Part shown: in pieces, positions 24,001-35,350 of the stretch
Numbering within the stretch: position 1 is the first letter of the stretch
Layout of the letters: the number at the start of each line of letters is the position of its first letter
Source of the DNA: Thunnus maccoyii
Taxonomy: Eukaryota > Chordata > Actinopteri > Scombriformes > Scombridae
Direction of reading: 5' to 3'
DNA length: 64,000 bases
NCBI RefSeq assembly: GCF_910596095.1
Contig: NC_056553.1
Location: 18,251,725-18,315,724, forward strand
The notes under the pieces: generated by a model
Database searches by the model: none
The model's input: only the letters and a program-made list of their open reading frames with translations
What the model was told of the DNA's origin: nothing
Program-made: the position numbers and the translations under genes

Positions 24001-27000
24001 GTGAAAATGTGTTCTTCTGTGTACTTGTGCATGTCTGTGTAGAGTGTACTGTAGAACATTAGTAGGATTCGTGAGCCAGCACAGTGAAACTTGGACAAAT
24101 AAATGTTCAGTTCTCTGCAGCAGATGAGCAGGTCAGTGCTACAAACAAGCTTTGGAAGCGTAGCTACACAGGAAGTGAATGTTAACTGAGCTACTGTATT
24201 CCTCTATTAGAGTTGTCATTGCATTTAGTGACACATATGTACATATGAAATACTTGATGAGTCTACCTTCAAGACTGAATAACAGAGGGCCACTCCATCA
24301 TTTTAATTAAATGTAAATTTGAATGTAAAAGGAATAAAGTGTCAAGTTTAGAAAAAGGACAATAATAAGTTTACTGTAGTTTGTATAATATTTAATCCTG
24401 TTAAATGAAAAGGCTGGCAATATTCTATTTTTCTGTTATTGTAAATAAATCCTATAAAAAATACCAAAACCAACAATGCTTTAGTCAACCTCTCAATACT
24501 TTCTGACTTCTCTATCCTGTCTGCGGCACTCAGCCACAAAACCCACTGGTTCCTATTGAAGGCGTACACCTTTAAAAATGGTCACAAATATAGTTTCATT
24601 TTTTCAAATGATTCAGTAATTTCCTAAAACAGGTGGTTAGTGTAGTATTTAGCAAACATTATTTAAGCAGAGGTTAACACTACTTTAGTTGAGGACTATT
24701 TTCATCCATGTATTTGGCACTATAGTGAGTGTTTCCTGCAGCAGGATGGTGTGTGTGACGTTGACTTCAAATAAACTACAGTGTGTGTGTTCATGGTTAT
24801 AAAGGAACAACCAGTGCAACAGTGTGGCTCATTTTGTGTTTGGAAGAACAATGGAGAAAAATAAACTACTGTATATCAGACTTGGACTTGTCGGTAGGTT
24901 CAATTCATTGTTGATTTTGTTTTTTTCATGGGATTTTTTAACAATATGAAAAATAAACATGAGGAAGTGAAAGAACAGCACAATTGGGCAAAAGGAAGAA
25001 GTTCAGAGATAAAGCACACACACACACCGACACAGAGGTAATGGAGGGACAGAATGAGAAAGAACTTAAGACAGTGATGAAGCAGATGGTAGAGGTCAGC
25101 TACTGACTTCTACGCAGAGGGTGGGTTGTGGGAGGAGGAGGGAGGTGGGTTTAACTCCCCTGTCCCATGGTGGGGTGGAGCTGGACTTTCTGCTGCTACA
25201 GACAGCAGCAGAGCGGTGTTAAACTTTATGTGAGCCGGCGCACTTTTTGGTCTGTTAATGTCCGGCTCACCTTGGCCGCAGGATGAGGCACAAGCAGACA
25301 GAGGTGAGCATGAGTCAGGTTCAGGTACACACATTGCAGGCAAAGCAAAAAACACCAAATGCACTCACACACACTAACCTTCAACGTCCGCTTATTCTGC
25401 TCAAGATCAAAAACGTAAAGGCAGCCGTCATTTGCTCTGAAAGGAGACAAATTCAAATGAAGTGGTTTAATGCTACTGATCTGCCTGGATTGAGTCTGTT
25501 TTATATGAGGTACTTGTCTTCCAAACTAAAGTATTCATAACACTGGCTACAAGAAGGAAAAAGTGTATTCAACTTCCACTTTGAGCAGACAGCTGTCAGA
25601 ACAAGAAGAGCTGCTTGAATTTACATTTCTGAAAGAGACTTCAGTCCTACTCTCAGCTCTGTCTGTCACCGCCTTGAAACATAAAAGCAAATTGTACTCA
25701 CCCTCCCAGGATCTCTTTGCCATCTGTGGATGCAGCCAGTGAGAACACACAGAACCTCCTCTCATCTGGACTACAAAGCACAACAGCACACACACACACA
25801 AGCAGGTTGACACCGCAGCAATAGCACCATTATTTAATTACAACTACGCTGTCAATCTCACACCAAAAAAAGCTTGATGAAGGCATGCATCACCTCTTAA
25901 ACAACGCTATTGTTAGAGGGACTGTGAGTTTAATGGTAGTGCTTTGTTGAAAATGGGTCGTAATGATCTCTGCAATTAACAAAGTAACACACATGGAGCG
26001 AGAGGATGGATGTTGAGGTGACAAGTTCTGACAGCATCATTCATCCAGGTGGTAATGAAGGGGGAGGAGGACCAGCTGGTAGGGAATGATAGATTACCTG
26101 CTCCGTAATGTTATAAGTTACTATGAGGGAAACACTAACTTGAGGTCCAGGGCGGTGTGGTTTTCACTGTCTCCATCTATACTGCACAAATGAACTGTGG
26201 AGAAGACACAGAGACAGACGGAACAGATGAGTAAAACAACATGTTATGTAACTGATGGCGGAACACAACTAATAATAGTCTATTTATAGTCTTAATAGTA
26301 AACATTAAAAAAGACCTATGCCCAGTATTTCCTGAGGCTTTGGTTAATGTTAGGCTACAGTACAAATATAGCTCCTGTTTGGCTAACTCTGCCTTAAAGA
26401 AGTCAGTTTGGTCTTTAAATACACAAACAGTTGCCAGTTAAAAAAACTAACCTTCATGAAGGTGGGATTTATTGCAAAATTGTTGTTTTTGACTGCTTTG
26501 GTTTTAGCTAGTTGTGCCTAATAAACGTTGTTCCAGTGTTTTTTGATGCACCAACAAGTTAGCTGAGGAGTTATTATTAGTGTTAACATAAGAGAACATT
26601 AAATTACTGTAAATTATAAAGGGAATTCTTTAGATTTTTTGTTTCACAGTCACACTAAGCATGTCCAATTAAGTTTGTTTTTATCTTTGAGCCCCTTAAA
26701 ACAATATAATTTTAGTAACTCCAAATAGGCAAACTGAGATGCATACAGTGAGTGAGAATACAAACACAAAGATTTATGGGTAGCATGAGATACACTGTCA
26801 TATTTAGCATGTCTTATGAATTGGTATGAACATCATAAAAGGTAAATTATAAAAATTTGCAAATGCTATGTTAAAGTTATAATGGCCAGCATCTGATTTG
26901 TTTTGATGTTACTGCAACACTATTGAAAGTCAAACATGGGTAACGTGTATGGTTCTTGGGGAATGAGTAGCTGTCCAAGCCACAACACTTGAAAGCAAAA

Positions 27001-30000
27001 CACTATAATGATTGGCTCTGTGGCCTTGTTACATCATACAGTATCTAACACGACCCGTAGCCTTACTGTAGTCAGACCAGCTAGAGTAGAGCACATGCTG
27101 TGCATCTGGGGTGAAGCACACGTCCAGCACACTCCAACCAACGTCTCGCGCCTTCACTGTTTGCTGTAGGTGAAAGCGCCCCCTGCTGGTGTCGTACAAG
27201 CGGATGTTCTGATCTGTAGCGAGTAACAGAAGAAACAACAACAAAAAAAGTTAAAATTAAATCATAGCTGGATTTATTTTAAAGGATCTAAAGAGTTTAT
27301 GTAAAAAATTAAATTTTTCCTTGTTGTCATGTTATGACAATCACACTCATTTTGTCTTTAGCATGTTTTTAATGTATATTGAATAGTTTAGGGGGTGGCT
27401 GTGGTAGCTTTTGAAGACCTGTTGTTCATGACTTATACTGTTTTCTTACAAAACAGCAATTTAACTTAAAAAAGAGGTGAAATTTCAAGGAAAATAGTGA
27501 TGAAAATAAATGAATATGATATGATGCTACCAAATTAGGCAAATTTCTATTTATGTAGTTTGTTTTACACTAGTTTGATGTCAGATAGTTATGTAGTTAA
27601 GGAGTTAAAACTTCTCTGTGACTGACCCCATTTTGTACATGACACTACATAAATGGCCCTGATAATTTGGTAGTCTGAGCAGTTTTAAACAAACTCTAAG
27701 AATCGCTTTCAGATATGATTTAGTTCCTCGGGTTTCTCATGTTGGATATCGGGATATTTACCTTGGCAGGCAGAGAGGAACATGTTGCCATCCTCGCTGT
27801 ACACTCCACAGAAGGCTTTCTGCTGGTATGTATCCTTATGGGATACATCGTTTGGCAGGAAACTGTGAGGGAACACAAGGGTCAATATCACTCGACAGAC
27901 AGCAGCACGAGTCCTCTTGTAAACATCATGTGTGGTGTATTGTAGAGCTTCATAATAACTTATAGTGTCACTTATTGGTAATTTGGTATGAAATGATATT
28001 TGAAGGTTTGTAGAGCTTTAATAACACTTACTGTGTGCGGATACGACTGCACTCTCCATGGGAAAAACTGGAGCCTCTACACCTGCCTTGTTCTCTCTAA
28101 GAAGCACAAAGCACAAGCACAAAAACATGATGAAGCTGGTCCACATTTACAGTCCGTCCAACACAAATAAGTGATTAAAATCTTTGGACAAAATGGTAAA
28201 AGTAGAGCTTACTTATTTCAAAATATTCTCATAGAATTGTAAATGAAACTTATGGAAACAAATCCTCATAATGTTAATTCATGCCTCTTGCTGTTATTTT
28301 AATGCTAGAAATTTGCCAGTTGCACTCTAGCCTGGTCTCCAGTACGACTGCTGGTTTTTAGTTTGTATATCTGTGGTCTGACCTCTGTTAGCATGTGGGT
28401 GAAACTGTGTCGGCCTTTCAGGTTAGAGGAGGCCGTGGCCAACAGGATCTGAGTTCGGATCTCACTGCGGTCCAACTCGTTTGTGTCAGGCTGGGTGTCC
28501 ACTGGAAAGATAAAACAAAAAACAAGTCTCAGTATAAGTTAACATCTGACAACAAACATTTTACATACAAAAGATACATTCTGATTAAATTGTTTGTGTC
28601 AGTAGGTTACCTGGTGGATTGTAGCGGTCACCCAGTCGACCCTCCCAGGCTCCATCGCTGTCCTCATCAGAGTCAGAGTATGACTGGACCAGCTGCAGCC
28701 CCGTGGCTCCACTGCCATGGACCAGTCTGACCTGGCCCCTGCACAAACACATCAGTTTAACAACAAATCAATCCAGGTTGAGACAAATGATCAAATTTAT
28801 TTAACCCTCTACAGCAATGTGTGCAACATAAATAAGAATTTCAAAGCATAGCAAGCAAAAGTGGAACAGAAATCTCAAATGCTGATAACTGTGTGTCAAA
28901 ATAAATCCTTGTAATATTGAAAAATCACATCCACAAATCAATTAGTCATTCAGAATGTAACTAGTCCAGCTGCAGTCCTGCTGCCCAGACACCAGTCTAC
29001 CTACAGCATGCTTTGGTACAGCAACCGTTTTGTACTGTTTCTCCACTGAGCAGTTCCACTTTAACAGATGGAGGACCAGTGGCTCGCTCCAGGGTTGTTC
29101 AAAGCTAACTGAAGTGAGAAGCCAGAGTGCTACTTTTCTATTTTGACGCTTACAGATCCAGGTACTTTCTAGGTCTGACTCCTCTGCTGTGTTATTACTA
29201 GAGGCCCCTCTACTGTCATGGATCAGTTCCAAGTGTTGAAAACCATTTTTTTTGGAAGTGGTTGTTAACAGAGGGAATATTCAGAAATTTCCCCCGTCTC
29301 TTTAACTGCATTAAAATCAAACTGGAATGGGAAATTCCCGACCTCCACTAGGCTGTACCAGCATTGGAATGTAATGTGATGTTTCAATTATTTGTTCACT
29401 TAACAGAGAGGTGAAAAACACTGCCAACTTTCCCTCTATTTAAAAGAGTGTCTGGTAAACTGAGCGATTACAAGTCACCTTCACAGCAGCTACTGTAGAT
29501 GTGACAAGTGTTACTTTACTTTCCTCTGTAAAAGGTTGCATATTTGACAGATCTACACGACCAGTCAAAAGTTTGGACACACCTTCCCAGTCACTTGAAT
29601 GAAAAGTGTGTCCAAACCTTTGACTGGTACTGTACCTTAAAAATCTCATTTAGATATCACCAATTTATGGCGATCAGTAGATCATAAATTGATGTACTGA
29701 TCAATTAAATCACTTATTAAGTGATGAAGTGATGTAACAGTATACATTTTTCATGTACTGACCTTCACTCAAGCAACTCATATAGCCCTTTTAAGTTAAA
29801 GTAATAAAATTGGCCAAATACACTTATCAGATCATGCACTGTCACAAATGACATTAAGGAGAGGTAAGGAAAAGGTGCTGGTAATTGGATATTTAATAAC
29901 TTCCTCCTTTTAGAAAATGAGTTTAAAACAAAGCTAAAAAGAGTGTTACAAGACTATATAATGTATAACGATACAGAAGATCCAGTAATGTTATGGGAAG

Positions 30001-33000
30001 GGGCAAAGATTGTTCTAATGGGTGGAATATTAGCCTATGCCTCCTTTATGAAAAAACAAAAACAAATGTAAGAAAATCACTTGAAAGGAAAATTGAGGAA
30101 TTAGAAAAAAGTACATAAGTACATAAGAAATTAGAAAAAGTACATAAGTACATAAGAAATTAGAAAAAGTACATAAATATCCAGGGAAACCTAAGTATTG
30201 AAGAACCTTAAAGAGGCTAAAGTAGCAATGAATGATTTCTTAAATATGGAAGTAGAAAAATCACTGTCCATTGTAAGACAAAGAACATATGATGGAGGCC
30301 CCAGAGCAGCTAAGGTGTTGGCCTACAAACTTAAAAACAGCAAAAGAAGGCATCAGTATGCAGGTAAATGAAAAGGATAAAAAGGTAATAATAAGGGGCT
30401 GGAATGAGATAGCAAACCAATTTGCAAAATATTACCAGGATCTCTATGATGCTGCCGAAAATCTTGTAAACAAAGATAAGTTAATGCAGTTTTTCCAAAA
30501 AGCTGAACTTACTTAAAGTTACAGAAGAACAGAATATCACACTTACGTAGGCAATATCAGAGGAGGAGATTTATAATCATATTAATAAAATAGATAAGCC
30601 TCTTGGAAGTGATGGACATACAAACAAGTTTTACAAAGAATTCCAGTTTGACCTTTTTGCATTTCTATGTAAAGCCTATAATTGGGCATTGGATAACGAA
30701 ACATGGACAGCAGCGTGGAACTCCTCTATTATAACAATGTTATATAAACCAGGTAAAAATCCTACAGATTGTTCATCCTATAGGTCAATCAGTCTTTTAA
30801 ACACAGATCATAAACTTCTATCTTCATTACTAGTGACCAGACTAGCAAAAGTTATACCACAACAAATAAATCCAGATCAAACTGGGTTTATTAGTCAAAC
30901 ACAGCTTGTTGATAACGTGAGACGAACATTAAACATTATAGAGACAGCTCAGAAACAGAATGTCCCTGTGGGAATAGTTACCTAGACGCTAAGAAGGCCT
31001 TTGATAAGGTCCTATGGCCTTATCTATATTAAAACCTTAAGTAACTTTGGCTTACACACCACCTTTATAAATTGGTTGAAAGCTTTGTACAAGCAGCCAA
31101 ACGCCTGAGTCAGAGTTAATGGGGTAATATCTAATATCTTTAAGATACGGACCAGGTACCAGACAGGGGGATCTGTTATCCCCACTGATTTCTGTTCTAT
31201 GTATCGAACAGCTGGCACAACATATTTAGATAAGAACAGACAATAAAAGGCATATATACAGCAGGAGAAAATCAGAAATTTTCAATCTATGCAGATGACA
31301 CATTAATTTATTTATCTAAGCCTGAACAGTCAATTGAAGTGTTAATGAATGTAATTTAAGACTTTGGAGCCATTTCAAAATTTCCAAATGGAAGGAAATA
31401 TAAAATATAATATATGGAATGGAAAAAATAACCACGAGAATTAGAAATCGAGTTCATACCTTAGAAGAAAGATGGGAACAATTGGTGAGGTATACAACAT
31501 ACAATATTTCTGATGAACCTCCCGTTAGATGTGATAACTAAGACAATAATAATATATTAATTGTACTGATGTCTTTCTCTTTGTACATGGGTATACACAA
31601 GAATGTGAGTGTGAATATATGTGTATGTGTATGTATATATGCATGTGTGTGTGTATCCATGATACCTGGTTGTTGTTCCTATAATGTATCCTCTGACTTA
31701 AATTTATCTGTTTAATCAAATATATCCTATGAATTAATATTTATGTAATCAGTTATGTTATTCACTACTTTTTTGTCTTTTTTCTTTGATTTTTTGTTTA
31801 TGCTCAGTAACTAATTATTATGTTATATAATTTCTTAAAATGCAAACAAAAAAACCCAAAACAAAAAACCCCCAACCCATATAGCCTTTTTCCACTGCCA
31901 TTTCCGTTATCATTTTAAACATGTTGAGTGGGCAGACCAATATCCAAATTGTCTTGTTTGGCTAAAATTCTGGATTCACTTGTAAATTGTCAACTTAAGG
32001 AATTTCTCACTGCAAACTCTGTTCTGAGTCCGCATCAGTCCAGGTTCAGGCTTTTGCACAGCACTGTTTCTGCTTTGACTTTGGTTGTGAATGACTTTGC
32101 CAGCGACTTGGATGAGAAAAAACATCGTTCCGCCATCTTTGTGAACTTCTCCAAGGCATTTGACACTGTTGATTACTCCTTGCTTTTACATATTTACATC
32201 AAGTAATGTTGGTTTTAGTTCAAGTGCCTATGTATGTTCCCTGAATTATCTGATCAGCAGCAGTCAGTGAACTTGGGAGTTTTTACTGATAGCTAAGGGT
32301 GTTACACAAGGCTCAATTCTAGGTCCAGTTCTTTTTACAGTTTATATTAATCATATTTCTTCATTGTTAACTAACTGCCATGCACATTTATACATGAATG
32401 ATATTGTATTGCAGACTCTGCTCAGCTAGCTATGGAGAATCTGCAACATTCCTTTCCTTCCCACTTAATGATCATAAATTACACTGAATGCACATAAAAC
32501 TAAGTTTATGTTATTCTCTAAAGCTAGAGGTAATGGTAGCAAAAACTTTCATATTTCCACTGTACAAGGATCCCATATTAAGAGATTTACAGAATATAAA
32601 TACCTTAGCATATGGATAGTTGACAAAGTCACATTCAAATTTCTTATAGACAATCTTGTTAACAAATTACAACAAGAAATTGTTTTTTTTATATATATAG
32701 AAATAGAACTAACTTTCCTATGTTTTGTAGGAAAAAGATTGTTGAAGCTGTTTTCTCTCTGTCTTGGATTTTGGTGATGTGATTTATAGGCATGTCTCTG
32801 CCTCTACTCTCAAGCCCTCAGATGCTGTTTACCATTCTGCCATTAGGTTATTACTGGAGATCTTTATAGTACTCATCATTGTATTCTGTACGAAAAGTTG
32901 GGTGGTCTTCTCTGTCTGAGAGACGTGATAAGCATATGTATTTATTTATCTACAAGGCCCTTATTTGGAAGCTAGCATCTTGTATCACATCTATGCTAGA

Positions 33001-33372
33001 TTGGTCTTATGGACCACATCATACTCAGTCTAATGACTGGCTTTCACTACAAGTCCCTAGAGTTTGTAGTGAGCTTGGAAGATCTGCATTTTGTTTTTAT
33101 GCTCCGACTGCCTGGAACTCTTTGCAGAGCACCCTAAAAAATTACACTTTAGTAACTCTTGGACATTTTAAATCTATGATCACCAACTACTTGACGTCTG
33201 TCTATACTTGTTTTAATTTATCTGTTTATCTCGTATCTTTTATCATCTATATACTTGTTTTAATTGATTTGTTTGTTTTTATATCTTGTATCTTTTATTA
33301 ACTGTACTTATACTTGTTTTGACTGTTTTCTTTTATCTTTTGAGTTTAAATAAAGGTTATATGAAATATATG

Positions 33373-33450
<78 letters not shown>

Positions 33451-33863
33451 GATATATTTTTCAAATATATTTTATTGCTTTTTATATTTTGTTAATATAT
33501 TTAATGTCACTGTATACATATATGTATTTACTGTTTTTCTGTAATGGAGCCTTGCAGCCAAAGTATTTCACATGATTGTACTTGTATAACCGGAGTGACA
33601 ATAAACATGTTGAATCTTGAATCATTGTGATGTCATGATATCAACATTTGTCCAGTTATCCACATGAATAAAAACAATAAATCAACAAACAACAAACTGG
33701 GCAACATTGTCATGAGTTGTGTCACTGTTAGTGTGTTTAAAACTACAAACACCCCCCCAGCTCACCTCCTCAGTAGGTAAGCCAGCACTTCTGCTAAGTC
33801 AACGTCCTCCTCTGGTGCTGGCTGTCTGTCTCCTGGCTGCCTGTCAGCCGTCCTGCGGCCTCG

Positions 33864-33896
<33 letters not shown>

Positions 33897-33989
33897 CTGG
33901 TTTGCTTCTCCTGCTTCAGACTGCTCAACTGGGTTGCCACTGGAAGAGCCCCTTCCACCAGACATCCCAGAACTGGACTGAGAGCCCAT
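18015..33989 (-). CDS. dcaf11: DDB1- and CUL4-associated factor 11, WD40 repeat protein, 14 coding exons
   Basis: Minus-strand coding exons in order: 33766-33989, 28611-28738, 28383-28501, 28032-28096, 27762-27862, 27067-27213, 26140-26194, 25702-25770, 25379-25436, 23746-23931, 23344-23497, 22706-22858, 22433-22539, 18015-18089. All use GT-AG and keep phase, giving 546 aa, the same length as human. DCAF11 is a substrate receptor of CUL4-DDB1 ubiquitin ligases. After a Ser-rich N-terminus with the conserved DVDLAEVLAYLLRR, WD40 repeats follow, with DDB1-contact WDxR boxes WDRR (355-358) and WDVR (402-405). The last exon restores the final WDGAVRMW blade and ends in a charged tail, so it is needed for a complete propeller. 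A DIRS element occupies the 4.3-kb last intron. At least one non-coding 5' exon is implied by an acceptor just upstream of the start exon. Confidence 0.93.
18437..18584 (+). repeat. Left inverted terminal repeat of the DIRS element
   Basis: About 148 bp nearly matching the reverse complement of 21535-21681, for example CACCAATCCTGATTGGCTGG followed by a CAGGTGGTTYCACCTACCTT stretch. Inverted rather than direct terminal repeats are a hallmark of DIRS1-like elements. Confidence 0.85.
20388..20728. mobile_element. hAT-type MITE nested in the DIRS element
   Basis: A 341-bp insertion with inverted ends: left TAGGGATGCACCGATC, right in reverse complement TAGAGATGCACTGATA. It is flanked by an exact 8-bp duplication CACTGGAG at 20380-20387 and 20729-20736, the size made by hAT transposases. 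The interior is rich in the palindromic CCGATACCGATA motif of a common fish element. No transposase is encoded. One copy of the duplication plus the element accounts for the break in the recombinase frame. Confidence 0.9.
21535..21681 (-). repeat. Right inverted terminal repeat of the DIRS element
   Basis: The inverted partner of 18437-18584. The two arms differ by scattered substitutions, so the insertion is not recent. Confidence 0.85.
29554..29634. mobile_element. Short palindromic Tc1/mariner-like MITE
   Basis: Two arms form a near-perfect hairpin: CCAGTCAAAAGTTTGGACAC and, in reverse complement at the other end, CCAGTCAAAGGTTTGGACAC, with a loop of about 15 nt. The outer bases are TACA...TGTA, consistent with the TA target of Tc1/mariner. 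It lies in dcaf11 intron 1. Confidence 0.7.
29840..31480 (+). mobile_element. L1/Tx1-like LINE remnant
   Basis: Plus-strand broken frames encode, in order, the endonuclease-RT linker (about 29890-30120), the start of the RT domain with YRSISLLNTDHKLLS and INPDQTGFI (30689-30985), a DAKKAFDKV block near 31000, and the YADD box near 31285. Frameshifts and stops make it dead. The order and motifs fit the L1/Tx1 group. It lies antisense in dcaf11 intron 1, just upstream of a second LINE remnant. Confidence 0.8.
31925..33360 (+). mobile_element. Second LINE remnant (CR1/L2/Rex1-like)
   Basis: Frames on the plus strand include RPISKLSCLAKILDSLV and SKAFDTVDY (31928-32206), a TQGSILGPVLFTVYI block near 32305, a segment beginning with a Lys-Phe-Met-Leu run (32508-32690), and a C-terminal part with a PTAWNSLQ box (32879-33200). 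This order is that of a CR1/L2/Rex1-type LINE reverse transcriptase and its tail. Several frame breaks are present. The clade is inferred from remembered motifs. Confidence 0.75.
33374..33447. repeat. (AT)n microsatellite at the LINE 3' end
   Basis: About 37 AT units directly after the LINE remnant, probably grown from its A/T-rich tail. Confidence 0.95.
33541..33626 (+). mobile_element. LINE or SINE 3' tail
   Basis: Contains TGTACTTGTATAA and GACAATAAACATGTTGAATC, the conserved 3' end shared by many fish L2/Rex retroposons. It may be the true 3' end of the preceding LINE, separated from it by the expanded AT repeat. Confidence 0.6.
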
Positions 33990-34574
33990 AGACTGAAGGG
34001 GGCCTGGCAGGGAGAGCACATCAAAAACAAACAGTTTTGGATTTACCTTCGAAAAAAGTTATTGAGATATTGAGTGTGTGATACATACACAGGCAGGAAA
34101 TAGTAATAACGGCAGCAAAACAAAGCTCTGCACTAGCGGAAATTCAGAATATTTCCGCGACATATAACACTTCTACTTCTTCATGCTGCAACTACTTCTT
34201 CTGCAAACTTAAGTCGGCAAGCACACATACTTTACTGCACCTTAGCTCATTATGCTCAAGATGCAGAGGCTCTTTTTGTTCAGCAAGCTAACAATGCTAA
34301 CGACTTAACGTTAATGTTACCGTCTAGCTGTCAAACAGTCCTGACAGCTCGTCGGTCCGGCTCTTTTTCGTTTCGGGGGCGAACTTAATAATGTGCCCGA
34401 TGTGTTACCTCACTGCAGTCTAACATGAAACGCTGACGTTTATCACACACATAAAAAACAGGCTGAATGTTTGACAGCACAGTATTCATCCGGTTTTATC
34501 AGTTGGCTAACAGGGCCAGTCCCTGAGTCGCCATGTTGTTTACAAAAGTGTGAAAAAACCCTGCTCCTCTCGCC

Positions 34575-34584
34575 GTCACGTGAT
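34575..34584. promoter_or_regulatory. E-box / CLEAR-like site upstream of dcaf11
   Basis: GTCACGTGAT contains the palindromic CACGTG core bound by USF, MITF or TFEB-type factors and resembles the CLEAR element. It is about 590 bp upstream of the dcaf11 ATG in a relatively CpG-rich stretch (34120-34620) that probably holds the dcaf11 promoter and a non-coding first exon. The link is inferred from position. Confidence 0.35.
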
Positions 34585-34649
34585 CACAGCGCTGTCGCTC
34601 GAGTCAGCTCCGCGGAACAAACTCTGACTAAAAAGGGATTCAGTATATT

Positions 34650-35350
34650 ATTTAAAGATCCTCTCCAGGCATGTTTTAAGGTGTATATAAAATACTCTAG
34701 TTTGATGATAATAATTTGTGTCTGATATGGTTTTTCCCAAAAAAAGGTTAAATTATCTTATCAACAGATGACATATTGAGCCACTTTCAACCCATGAAAT
34801 GCCGATTTTTTAAAATAAATTTGGTGTCAGTGTATGTATTGATGATTATCAGTAGCCTATTGATGTGTTTCATTCTATACAGTCTGTGGTTTCATTACAG
34901 TACAGTCATATGATTTAGTTTACAGCGCAAAACACGTTTAAGTGTGCAGTACCTCTTTAAAATCCTTAAAATGACATCTACTCCTTCTCCCTCATTAAAA
35001 AATCAAGAATCTAATAACAAATGTTTATTTTGAAAGTTTAACAGCTGGACACAAGATGTCTCCTACTTCACTGTAAAGTTCATTCTCAGTGATTGTGCAC
35101 TGGAGGCTTCAAGTTTCAACATCACACTTGTGTAAGATGAATATTGGATGAATGTGAATATTGTTGGATTCCAAACCAGTTGAGTGACAAGTGATGTCAC
35201 AAATCATGCTCGTACGCCCACCCCTTAAAATTGGATTTTCATTTAGCACAGAGAAACTACACTTTCAGCTGATGAATGTGAAAACGTCCCTCTGATGTCA
35301 AACTCTGCACATACATCATTCTGCACAGTGAAGCTCAAACATTCAACTGT
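34650..35350. repeat. Dispersed repeat, copy 1
   Basis: Closely matches 58797-59066 plus 59800-60030, for example ATAATTTGTGTCTGATATGG, ACTTCACTGTAAAGTTCATT and CATTCTGCACAGTGAAGC. A short third piece is at about 9686-9755. No coding capacity and no terminal repeats recognised. This copy has no insertion where copy 2 carries a hAT MITE, so it shows the empty site. Confidence 0.75.
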
